Position numbers and translations under genes: made by a program. This document shows, piece by piece, positions 37,394 through 45,294 of a DNA stretch of 64,000 bases (positions are counted from its first letter, which is position 1; the number at the start of each line of letters is the position of its first letter). The notes beneath the pieces are model-generated. The model saw only the letters and a program-made list of their open reading frames with translations. It was not told where the DNA came from and did not search any database. The stretch spans positions 1 through 64,000 of the forward strand of contig DATJQI010000037.1 of the NCBI GenBank assembly GCA_035505915.1, given 5' to 3'. Source of the DNA: 40CM-2-70-7 sp035505915. GTDB taxonomy: Bacteria > Gemmatimonadota > Gemmatimonadetes > Gemmatimonadales > GWC2-71-9.

Positions 37394-38766
37394 GTCGGCG
37401 TCCCCGCGTGTGCCGCCCAGGAGGCGTCGCTCAGACGGGAGCAGTCGGTCCGGGGCAGGCCGGCGAGCAGGGTCCAGCCGAGCGCGATCGTGTCGCTGAT
37501 CGATCGCCGCTCCGCGCCCTGGTGCACGAACTCCCGCTCGAACCGGTCGGCGAACGCCGTGGCCCGGCGGTCGGCTTCCGAGAGCCCGGCCTCCCCCACG
37601 ATCGCCGCCATCTGCCGGGCTTCCCGGCCGCGGGAGTACACCGCGTAGAGCTGGTCGGCCCATTCCCGATGCTCGGGGACCGTCTTGCCGGCGCCGATGC
37701 CGGCGTTCATCAGGCGGGAAAGAGACGGAGAGACGTCGACCGGCGGGAAGACACCGAGCCGCTGGAGGTCGCGCGAGAGCACCACCTGCCCTTCGGTGAT
37801 GTATCCCGTGAGGTCCGGAATGGGATGAGTGATGTCGTCGTCCGGCATGGTGACGATCGGGATCTGCGTCAGCGAGCCCGCGCCGCCGGTGACGATCCCG
37901 GCCCGCTCGTAGAGCCCGGCGAGATCGGTGTACATGTATCCCGGGTAGCCGCGGCGGCCCGGCATCTCCTCCCGGGCCGTGGCGATCTCCCGGAGCGCCT
38001 CGCAGTAGTTGGTCATGTCGGCGAGCACCACCAGCACGTGCATGCCGGCCTCGAAGGCCAGAAACTCCGCCTGCGCCAGCGCGACGCGCGGGGCCAGGAG
38101 CCGCTCGATGGTCGGATCCCGTGTCTCGTTGAGGTACAGGACGGTGTGGGGCAGGGCCCCGCTCCGGTCCACGCTCGCGAGGAACTGATCCAGCTCGCGG
38201 GACGTGATGCCGATTCCCGCGAACACGACGGCGAACGGCTCGTCCCGGGGCGCCCGGGCGCCGGCCACGATCCGCGCCGCCACCTCGAGTCCCGGGAGCC
38301 CCGGCCCCGAAAAGACGGGCAGCTTCTGGCCGCGGACCAGCGTGTTCATGCCGTCGATGGCCGACAGTCCGGTCTCGATGGTATCGCCGGGACGGGCCCG
38401 GCGGACGGGGTTGAGCGGCGCTCCCCACGTCGGCCGCAGGGATTCCCCGATCGGCGCCGGCAGTCCGTCGAGCGGGTCGCCGGTCCCGTTGAACACGCGG
38501 CCCAGCAGCTCGCGCCCCACCACCACCTGCGCTTCCCGTCCGGAGAGCTCGATCTCGCTCCGGGCCGGCGCCAGGCCCACCGTGTCCTCGAGCATCTGGA
38601 CGACGCTGACCTCCTCCCCGGCGTCGATCACCTGCCCCCGCCGGGGCGGGGTGCCGGGCGAACGGATCGTCACCCACTCGTTGAGCATCGCCGCCGGCGT
38701 CCGGCGCACGAACACCAGCGGGCCGCGGACGGCGTCGGCGCCCCGGTACCGGCGCAGGACGCTCAC
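37390..38766 (-). CDS. ntpB: V/A-type ATPase subunit B
   Basis: A 458-residue non-catalytic nucleotide-binding subunit. The P-loop position reads SGPGLPGLE, the degenerate form typical of B subunits. IGITSRELDQFLASVDRSGAL and ADMTNYCEALREIATAREEMPGRRGYPGYMYTDLA (in parts) are characteristic. It alternates with subunit A in the hexameric head. GTGA overlap with subunit A. Confidence 0.95.
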   Translation of the reverse strand: MSVLRRYRGADAVRGPLVFVRRTPAAMLNEWVTIRSPGTPPRRGQVIDAGEEVSVVQMLEDTVGLAPARSEIELSGREAQVVVGRELLGRVFNGTGDPLDGLPAPIGESLRPTWGAPLNPVRRARPGDTIETGLSAIDGMNTLVRGQKLPVFSGPGLPGLEVAARIVAGARAPRDEPFAVVFAGIGITSRELDQFLASVDRSGALPHTVLYLNETRDPTIERLLAPRVALAQAEFLAFEAGMHVLVVLADMTNYCEALREIATAREEMPGRRGYPGYMYTDLAGLYERAGIVTGGAGSLTQIPIVTMPDDDITHPIPDLTGYITEGQVVLSRDLQRLGVFPPVDVSPSLSRLMNAGIGAGKTVPEHREWADQLYAVYSRGREARQMAAIVGEAGLSEADRRATAFADRFEREFVHQGAERRSISDTIALGWTLLAGLPRTDCSRLSDASWAAHAGTPT

Positions 38767-40523
38767 CGGGGGCCTCCGGCGCCGGCCGGGTCGAGCGCCC
38801 GCGCCGCGGCCAGGGCCGCGCCGCCGCGCGCGCCGACTTCGTCCGGGCCCGCGCGCCGCAGGTCGGCCAGCGCCTGCGTGGCGGCCGGAAGGGGGAGCTG
38901 CTCGAACGGCACCCCCCGCGTGACCGCCGCGGTTCCCGCCCGCAGGCACTCGATCGCCGCCGCCGCCAGGCGCCGCGTCTTGTCGAGGGAAGACGTGGCG
39001 TCGTTGGGATCGAAAGCGCTCTGGCCCAGCACGCTCTCGCGGAGGGACCGCGCGACCTCGAGCCGCAGGCGGTCCACGTCCTGCAGGGCTTCGGGCCCCA
39101 CCAGGCCGGCGACCTCTCGCAGCTCCCGCTCGTCGTGCAGGAGGCGCATCACGTCCCCGCGCAGATCGTTCCAGCCGGCTCCCGCCCCCTCCGCGCTCGC
39201 GAACCACGGTGCCAGGGAGGCGGCGTACAGGCTGTAGCTCGCGTCCCAATCCACGGCCGGGAATTGGCGCTGATGCGCGAGCGACGGATCGAGGGCCCAC
39301 AGGGCGCCGGCGACCCGGAGCGAGGCCTGCGTCACCGGCTCGGAGAAATCGCCCCCCGGGGGGGAGACCGCGCTGATGATCGTGAGCGCGCCGACCCGCT
39401 CGGGGCGGCCCGCGGCCGTGACCCGCCCGGCCCGCTCGTAGAACTTCCCGAGCCGGTTCCCCAGGGTGGTGGGGTAGCCCTCTTCACCGGGCATCTCCTG
39501 GAGCCGGGCCCCCATTTCCCTGAGGGCCTCGGCCCAGCGCGAGAGCGAGTCCGCCATCAGCGCCACCCGGTATCCCATGTCCCGGTAGTACTCGGCCACC
39601 GTGGCGCCGACGAACACCGACGCTTCGCGGGCGGCGACCGGCATGTTGGACGTGTTCACCACCAGGACGGTGCGGTCGCTCAGCGTCCGCCCCGTGCGGG
39701 GATCGGACAGCCGGGGGAACTCCTGCAGCACCTCGGCCATCTCGTTGCCCCGCTCCCCGCAGCCGACGTAGACGATCACGTCGGCTTCGGCGTACTTGGC
39801 GAGGGACTGCTCGATGACGGTCTTCCCGGTGCCGAACCCGCCCGGCACCGCCACCGTACCGCCTTCCGCCACGGGAAACAGGAGGTCGAACACCCGCTGG
39901 CCGGTGAGAAACGGCCGCTCGCCCGGAAGCCGGCGGGCCGCGGGTCGCGGGATCCGCACCGGCCACGAGTGCGCGAGGCGCAGGTCCGTCCCGTCTTCGA
40001 GCCGTCCGATCACCTGCGTGACGTCGTAGTCCCCGCTCGCGAGCGTGGCCAGCACGCCCGACACGCCCGGCGGCACGAGAATCCGGTGGACGAACCCGGG
40101 ACGCTCCTCGACCGTGCCGATCACGTCGCCCGCGCCGACCGCCGTCCCCGCCTCCAGCGTCGCCGTGAAGGTCCAGCGCCGCGTGGGATCGAGCGTCGGC
40201 GCCACGAGCCCGGGGCGGATGAAGTCGCCGCGGAGTGCCGCGAGCGCGGCGAGCGGGCGGCCCACGCCGTCGAGCACGCTGCCCAGGAGGCCCGGGCCGA
40301 GGGTGACGGTGAGCGTCGTTCCGGCGGGGGCGACCGGCTCGCCCACCTGGAGGCCGACGGTCTCCTCGTAGACCTGGATCGTGGCGGCTTCCCCGGAGAG
40401 GCGGACGACTTCACCGAAGAGCCCGCGCGTCCCGACGCGGACCAGCTCATACAAGGCCACGTCGCCGAGCGGGCGCGCTTCCACCAGGGACCCCGCGACT
40501 CGGACGATGCGGGGGCCGCTCAC
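38763..40523 (-). CDS. ntpA: V/A-type ATPase catalytic subunit A
   Basis: 586 residues. P-loop GGFGTGKT at 228-235, catalytic-glutamate region CGERGNEM, and the non-homologous bulge region (about 110-200) that sets V/A subunit A apart from F-type beta. ATP hydrolysis or synthesis occurs at its interface with subunit B. GTGA overlaps on both sides. Confidence 0.96.
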   Translation of the reverse strand: MSGPRIVRVAGSLVEARPLGDVALYELVRVGTRGLFGEVVRLSGEAATIQVYEETVGLQVGEPVAPAGTTLTVTLGPGLLGSVLDGVGRPLAALAALRGDFIRPGLVAPTLDPTRRWTFTATLEAGTAVGAGDVIGTVEERPGFVHRILVPPGVSGVLATLASGDYDVTQVIGRLEDGTDLRLAHSWPVRIPRPAARRLPGERPFLTGQRVFDLLFPVAEGGTVAVPGGFGTGKTVIEQSLAKYAEADVIVYVGCGERGNEMAEVLQEFPRLSDPRTGRTLSDRTVLVVNTSNMPVAAREASVFVGATVAEYYRDMGYRVALMADSLSRWAEALREMGARLQEMPGEEGYPTTLGNRLGKFYERAGRVTAAGRPERVGALTIISAVSPPGGDFSEPVTQASLRVAGALWALDPSLAHQRQFPAVDWDASYSLYAASLAPWFASAEGAGAGWNDLRGDVMRLLHDERELREVAGLVGPEALQDVDRLRLEVARSLRESVLGQSAFDPNDATSSLDKTRRLAAAAIECLRAGTAAVTRGVPFEQLPLPAATQALADLRRAGPDEVGARGGAALAAARALDPAGAGGPR

Positions 40524-40849
40524 TTGAGCCTCACCCGGTACCCGATCACCTGCCGGAGCAGGTCGAGCACGTAGGCCTCGGCGGTCTCGGCGGCGGACCG
40601 CCACGCCGGCGGCGGGATGGGCACGACGATCGGCAGGGGGCGTTTTCCGAGCCGCCGGCGGTCCTCGGCGGTGAGGCCGTCGAACAGGGCCTGGTCCATC
40701 AACACCACACCGGTTCCGGCGCCCCGGGTCTCGGCCCGCGCGGCCGCGACCCCCGCCGGGTCCGGATCCATCACGCGCGGAGCGAGGCCGGCGAGGCGGA
40801 AGCCGGCGGCCGTTTCGGGGCGGCAGATCACGCGGACCGGGAGGCTCAC
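40520..40849 (-). CDS. ntpF: V/A-type ATPase subunit F
   Basis: 109 residues with the Rossmann-like fold of subunit F: VRVICRPETAAGFRLAGL at the start, a GVVLMDQALFDGL central strand-helix and a P-rich loop (LPIVVPIPPP). It joins subunit D in the central stalk and can modulate activity. GTG start in a GTGA overlap with subunit C. Confidence 0.88.
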   Translation of the reverse strand: MSLPVRVICRPETAAGFRLAGLAPRVMDPDPAGVAAARAETRGAGTGVVLMDQALFDGLTAEDRRRLGKRPLPIVVPIPPPAWRSAAETAEAYVLDLLRQVIGYRVRLK

Positions 40850-41844
40850 CCGGCTGCTCCCGCGGGCGCGAGGATTTCGGACGGGGCGCCGAGGGCGACT
40901 CCCCAGATGATCCGGCTCACGGCGACGGTCTCCGCCCGCAGCTCGAGCGCGTACCAGAGCACGGGAGCGGGACCCAGCGGGGCACGGCGTGCGGCCGCCC
41001 GCTGGACGGCGACGCGGGCCGTCAGGATCGCCTCGTCGAGGCCGTGGAGCGGGGCCGTACGGAACACGGGGGCGTACGGCGTCTCGGCGAACGTCGCGGC
41101 GAGGAGACCCGTCGCCGTGGCGCGGCTCTTCGCGAGCAGCTCCACATAACGCGCGCGATCGAGGTGCCGGCCTCCCTCCAGGAATTGCTCCGTGACACGG
41201 GGGCGGGGGCTTCCCGCCATGACGAGCGCCGTTCCGGCGTTCGCGAGGTCCACGGCGTCCGCGACGAAGCGGGTCAGCTCCGGTCCCCCCCGCTTCGCGC
41301 CGGCCCGGGCGCGGGCCGCCCAGGCACGGTCGAGGGCGATGTCGAGGGCCAGTGGATCCGGTGCGGCGGCTCCGGCGGCGAGCCGCAGACCCGGTGCGAA
41401 GGGGTGGCCCCAGATCGTCAGGAGCGCCGCGACCGCGGCGGGGGACGGCGCCTCGGCAAGCTCCGATAGAGCACGCTCCGGAAGCGTCGGCGTCGGGACC
41501 AGGCCCGCGAGGCGCGCATCGGTGGGCGCCCGCTGCAGGCTGCCGCGGAGGAGGGCGCGGAGACTGCGGCGGTCTTCGTCTTCGAAAATCACGGGGAGCT
41601 CGGCCGCGCGTGGTCCGCACCAGCGAACCAAGATCCGAAGCTCGGACGCCGCGCGCCGGCGCACCGCCAGGTCGAGCGCCGGGGCGCGACGTTCTCCCTC
41701 GTCCACGGGGAACCCGGTCTGTCGCAGCGCGCGTCCGAGGGCCGCCAGGTCGGGCGCCTGCCGGAGGGCGTGCAGGGACGCCGGCGCCAGCCGGTGCGTC
41801 CGGAGGCCCCGGGCCCGGGCGACGACGTCCACCCAGACGCTCAC
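40846..41844 (-). CDS. ntpC: V/A-type ATPase subunit C
   Basis: A 332-residue, Ala/Arg-rich helical protein. Its size, its place between E and F, and the SPRPRVTEQFLEGGRHLDRARYVEL segment (in parts) match subunit C, the funnel that connects the central stalk to the c-ring. Sequence is poorly conserved in this family, so the call rests mainly on gene order. Confidence 0.8.
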   Translation of the reverse strand: MSVWVDVVARARGLRTHRLAPASLHALRQAPDLAALGRALRQTGFPVDEGERRAPALDLAVRRRAASELRILVRWCGPRAAELPVIFEDEDRRSLRALLRGSLQRAPTDARLAGLVPTPTLPERALSELAEAPSPAAVAALLTIWGHPFAPGLRLAAGAAAPDPLALDIALDRAWAARARAGAKRGGPELTRFVADAVDLANAGTALVMAGSPRPRVTEQFLEGGRHLDRARYVELLAKSRATATGLLAATFAETPYAPVFRTAPLHGLDEAILTARVAVQRAAARRAPLGPAPVLWYALELRAETVAVSRIIWGVALGAPSEILAPAGAAG

Positions 41845-42425
41845 CGGACTTCTCCCAGGGCTCGCACGGCGGCCAGGCTGAGGGCGCCGGCTTCAGCGGC
41901 GAGACGTTGCTCCAGGGTCTCGTCGACGACGAGGCGCCCGTCGTCGGTACGGATGAGGAACCCCGCGACGATCGCCGGATCGGTGGCGACCCGCAGGGCG
42001 GTGTGGCCCGCGAGAAGCGGGGCCAGCGCGGACTCGAGGCCCGGCGCGCAGCGCACTTCGGCCGCCTCTCCGCCGACCGCCGACACGGCGGCGCCGAAAC
42101 GCTTCGAGAGCGAGTCGCGGTAGGCTTCTCCCCGTCCGACGGCGGCGAGACGGTCCCGGACCGCGGTGAAGACCCGGTCGCGGGCGCGGGCCCGGGCGTT
42201 CAGCTCCGCGGTCCGCTCCGCCCGGACCGCGTCGGTGACGGCCCGCTCCATCGCGTCGGTCACCACGCGGGTGTGCTCCCGCAGCAGGACGGCGGAGCGG
42301 TCGGCGGAGCGCCGGTCCGCTTCCCGCCGGATCCCCGCCGCCTCATCGTGCGCGGCCGCCAGGAGTGCGGCGACCTCGGCGTCGGTCCGCCGGGTGAGCG
42401 ATTGCAGCAGGTCGTCCAACGGCAC
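41841..42425 (-). CDS. ntpE: V/A-type ATPase subunit E (peripheral stalk)
   Basis: 194 residues. A long Ala/Arg/Glu coiled coil (residues 1-105) with a globular C-terminal domain (RFGAAVSAVGGEAAEVRCAPG; VVDETLEQRLAAEAGAL). It forms the stator with the 119-residue coiled-coil subunit. GTG start, 3 nt after subunit K; GTGA overlap with subunit C. Confidence 0.85.
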   Translation of the reverse strand: MPLDDLLQSLTRRTDAEVAALLAAAHDEAAGIRREADRRSADRSAVLLREHTRVVTDAMERAVTDAVRAERTAELNARARARDRVFTAVRDRLAAVGRGEAYRDSLSKRFGAAVSAVGGEAAEVRCAPGLESALAPLLAGHTALRVATDPAIVAGFLIRTDDGRLVVDETLEQRLAAEAGALSLAAVRALGEVR

Positions 42426-42428
42426 CGA

Positions 42429-42656
42429 TCAGCCCGTCCCGCCGGCCTTCAGCAGGATCACGAGCGCCACCACGAAGCCGAGGATCACCATCGTTTCCGG
42501 GATGGCGATCATGAGGATCGCCGTGGTGGCGAGCTCCGGCTTTTCCGCCATGCTCGCGGCGATGGCCGATCCGATCCGGGACTGGGCCCAGGCGGTGGCC
42601 ACGGCGGGCACCGCGATCGCGACGGCGGCTCCCAGGACAATCCATATGATGCTCAT
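42429..42656 (-). CDS. ntpK: V/A-type ATPase c-ring subunit K
   Basis: A 75-residue, two-helix proteolipid, so a single hairpin rather than the duplicated form of many V-ATPases. The ion-carrying glutamate is Glu54 in AIPETMVIL. Gln25 in helix 1 and Thr55 after the glutamate match two positions of the Na+-binding signature of F-type c subunits (Gln32 and Ser/Thr66 of Ilyobacter tartaricus); Thr67 and Tyr70 equivalents are missing (Met, Leu). A good AGGAGG-like ribosome site precedes it. Confidence 0.9.
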   Translation of the reverse strand: MSIIWIVLGAAVAIAVPAVATAWAQSRIGSAIAASMAEKPELATTAILMIAIPETMVILGFVVALVILLKAGGTG

Positions 42657-42681
42657 ATCCTCCCAGCCTTTCTGGAGCGGC

Positions 42682-44565
42682 TCAGGTGGCGCGCCGTCCG
42701 GCGCCGTCGGTCCAGCGGCCGAACGGGGCGTATCGGACCCCGCCGGAGCTGTAGAACTTCCCGAAGAACTCGACATAGTGGAGACGCAGGGATTGAATCG
42801 TGGGACTGAAGAGCGCGAGCGCGAAGTTCACGACGTGAAACAGCAGCGCGAAGATGACGCCCACCGCCACACTGCCCATCGCGCCCACCATCTGGTTGGC
42901 GACCACGGCCAGCATGACCGACGCCACGCCCAGGGCCATGATACGGGCATAGGACAGGATGTTGCCCAGGGCCGAGAGCAGCTCGATCGGCGCCGTGACG
43001 CCCTCGGCCAGGATCAGGACCGGGAACGCCACCAGCAGCGCGATCACGGCGGGCGTCAGGAAGGCGTGGGGTAGCACCTCGACCACGGCGAGCAGCGCGA
43101 CGATGATCCCCACCAGCATCGCCGCCGTCAGTCCGCGCCCCAGGGCTTTGCGCGGATCGTGCCGGCTGGAGACGGCGCCCATCACCAGGCCCAGGACGAT
43201 GTGCACGGCGCCGATCGACACCGACAGAATAAGGAAAGGGAGGATCGCGTCTTCTCGCCGGAACAGGATGGGGTGGAGCCCCAGCCACCGGGCGCCGAGA
43301 TCGCCGAAGACCTCCCCGAACAGCACGCCGGCGAGCACCGCGAAGAGGGCGCACGCGCCGGCGATCTCCGACACCGATCGCCACGTCGTGTCCGGGCGGG
43401 ACCGCCAGCGCAGCACCAGTGCGACCGCGCCGAGTACCAGGCCGTAGCCGACGTCCCCCACCATGAGGCCGAAGAACGCCGGAAAGAAGATGGCCACGAA
43501 CGGCGTCGGATCGAGGCTGCCGTACACCGGGAGGGGCATCATCTTGAGGACGAGCTCGAAGGGACGGAACAAGCGGGGATTCGAGAGCACCACCGGCGCC
43601 TCGGCCGAGCTCCACTCCTCCCGGCCTTCGACACTCACCACCACATCGGCCCCGCACGCGGCGCGGAGTCGCCGGGCGAAACCGGACTCCGAGTCCGCGG
43701 GGAGCCACCCTTCGACGACGAAGGCGTGTGTCGTCACCCCGCTCAGCGACAGCGCGTCGAGCTGCGCCAGCCGGTCGTTCAGGAACGCCCGGGCCCGCTC
43801 CAGCTCCGGCCGCTCGGTGCGGGCCAGTCCCTCGCGCTCGCGGCGGAGGGCATCCACCTCGCGCGGAATGTCCCCCAGGCGGGCGATCATCTCGGGAATG
43901 GCTTTGGCCAGGGAGCCGCCGCCGTAGGCCGCCGGTACCGGTATCTCTTCGACCCGGGCCTCCTGAAAGAGACGCTCGAGGCTGGCCGAGCCATCGGCGG
44001 GGACCACCACCAGGACGGCGGTCTCGCCGGAGGGGAGCGGGCGATCGTACAGCTCGAAGGCACCCGCCAGGAGGGTCGCGAGCGCCTGCCGCAGGCGGGG
44101 CAGCGCGTCGTGGTCGCCCGGCCGCAGGAGCACATGGTAGGCCGTCGTGCGCGGCCAGCGCTGCTCGGCCTCCAGGAGGGACCGGAAGGCGTCGAAGAAC
44201 GCGCGGTACTTGAGGATCAAGGCCTTCTCTTCTTCTATCGCGGCCGTCTGCGCGCGGATCCGTTCGAGGGTCCGGCGCACCCGCCGGGCGGTCCTCGCCC
44301 ACCGGACGCACGCGGGCGCGCCCTCGGCCGAGGCGCGGTTTCCGCCCGCGGGCGCGAGCTGCGCCAGGTCCCAGTCGAGGTCGTCGAGAATGCGGCGGAT
44401 CTGCCGTCGCTCCCGCTCCTGGCGGGTGTCGCGCGCCGCCGGCCGCACGTCGCCCGCGGCCGGCGAGGCGAGGTGCAGGACGCCCAGGTCCTGAATCGCG
44501 CTCAAGACCGCCGCCAGCCGGTCCCGGGGCCCCATCACCCGCACTTTCGCCATCGCGATGATCAC
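42682..44565 (-). CDS. ntpI: V/A-type ATPase subunit I (stator a-subunit)
   Basis: 627 residues. A soluble half with coiled coils (1-330), then seven or eight membrane helices beginning at PTPFVAIFFPAFFGLMVGDVGYG. The essential arginine helix is in the LLSALGNILSYARIMALGVASVMLA region. It forms the ion half-channels against the K ring. The GTG start in a GTGA overlap was preferred; ATG 44553 (MAKVRV) is an alternative 4 codons later. Confidence 0.92.
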   Translation of the reverse strand: MIIAMAKVRVMGPRDRLAAVLSAIQDLGVLHLASPAAGDVRPAARDTRQERERRQIRRILDDLDWDLAQLAPAGGNRASAEGAPACVRWARTARRVRRTLERIRAQTAAIEEEKALILKYRAFFDAFRSLLEAEQRWPRTTAYHVLLRPGDHDALPRLRQALATLLAGAFELYDRPLPSGETAVLVVVPADGSASLERLFQEARVEEIPVPAAYGGGSLAKAIPEMIARLGDIPREVDALRREREGLARTERPELERARAFLNDRLAQLDALSLSGVTTHAFVVEGWLPADSESGFARRLRAACGADVVVSVEGREEWSSAEAPVVLSNPRLFRPFELVLKMMPLPVYGSLDPTPFVAIFFPAFFGLMVGDVGYGLVLGAVALVLRWRSRPDTTWRSVSEIAGACALFAVLAGVLFGEVFGDLGARWLGLHPILFRREDAILPFLILSVSIGAVHIVLGLVMGAVSSRHDPRKALGRGLTAAMLVGIIVALLAVVEVLPHAFLTPAVIALLVAFPVLILAEGVTAPIELLSALGNILSYARIMALGVASVMLAVVANQMVGAMGSVAVGVIFALLFHVVNFALALFSPTIQSLRLHYVEFFGKFYSSGGVRYAPFGRWTDGAGRRAT

Positions 44566-44921
44566 GGCCCGTCTCCCTCGGAGCCGGCGATCAAGGCCGC
44601 CACCACCGCCGCCGCCGCGCGATCCACGGCGGGCGCCCCCACGCCGTCCCATCCCGCCACCCGCCGGCGGGCCTCCTCACTCACCGCGCGCAGCCGGCCC
44701 TCTCGCTCCTGCGCCAATCGGAGGTCCAACGCGCGACGGGCGGCCGCCATCTCCGCCTCGATCCCGGCTTCCCGGCGGGCGGCTTCGTCCCGGGCGTCGG
44801 CCACGATCCGGTCGGCTTCGGCGTGGGCGGCCGCCAGACGTTCCGATAGGGCGCGCTCCAGCTCCAGCAGTGCGGTCAGGTCCCCGGATTGATCACGGGG
44901 AGCCAAGGGGGCCCGGCTCAT
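44562..44921 (-). CDS. V/A-type ATPase coiled-coil subunit (G/H-like)
   Basis: A 119-residue, almost wholly helical protein rich in Ala, Arg and Glu (ALSERLAAAHAEADRIVADARDEAARREAGI, in parts). Size and first position in the operon match the short peripheral-stalk subunit that pairs with E (called G or H in different bacteria). Overlaps subunit I by GTGA. Confidence 0.75.
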   Translation of the reverse strand: MSRAPLAPRDQSGDLTALLELERALSERLAAAHAEADRIVADARDEAARREAGIEAEMAAARRALDLRLAQEREGRLRAVSEEARRRVAGWDGVGAPAVDRAAAAVVAALIAGSEGDGP

Positions 44922-44955
44922 GCAGCAAGCTTGACCGCCCTCGTCGTTCCCCCGG

Positions 44956-44971
44956 GTGAAGGAGGCGTGAA
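44956..44971. promoter_or_regulatory. GTGAA-N6-GTGAA repeat before the V/A-ATPase and DUF2892 genes
   Basis: The best copy of the direct-repeat motif: GTGAA, 6 nt, GTGAA, exactly 11 bp apart, in the 129-nt gap between the divergent ATPase operon (start 44921) and DUF2892 gene (start 45051). It could serve either promoter. An AAGCTT sits close to the ATPase start. No clear sigma70 -35/-10 pair was seen. Confidence 0.55.
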
Positions 44972-45050
44972 GGTCCGCTCATCAGTCACCCCACCGGGTC
45001 TTCATTGAGGTCGGCCCATCGTTCTACCGTCCCGAACTCCGAGGGAACGT

Positions 45051-45290
45051 ATGGAAAAGAACGTCGGCAGCGTGGATTCCGTCATCCGCGTGATGATCGG
45101 CTTGGTCCTGCTGTTCGCGGCGGCGGCGCTGGCGCCGAAGTGGATTCTCTCCGCGGCGGCGGTGGTGATTGCGCTGGTTCTCCTGTATACGGCGCTCAGC
45201 GAGCGGTGCCCGCTCTATCGGCTCTTCCGCTGCAGCACGCGGAAGGAGCCCCCGGCGCCGGTCGGACCGGCTGTCCCGCGGCAGGGTTAG
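45051..45290 (+). CDS. DUF2892 membrane protein
   Basis: A 79-residue protein with two membrane helices (VIRVMIGLVLLFAAAALAP; ILSAAAVVIALVLLYTALS) and the family's terminal CPLYRLFRCST cysteine box. Typical stand-alone DUF2892, start MEKNVGSVDSVIRVMIG. It begins the plus-strand run into the hydrogenase cluster and resembles each half of the duplicated protein at 28340. Confidence 0.85.
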   Translation: MEKNVGSVDSVIRVMIGLVLLFAAAALAPKWILSAAAVVIALVLLYTALSERCPLYRLFRCSTRKEPPAPVGPAVPRQG

Positions 45291-45294
45291 CGCG

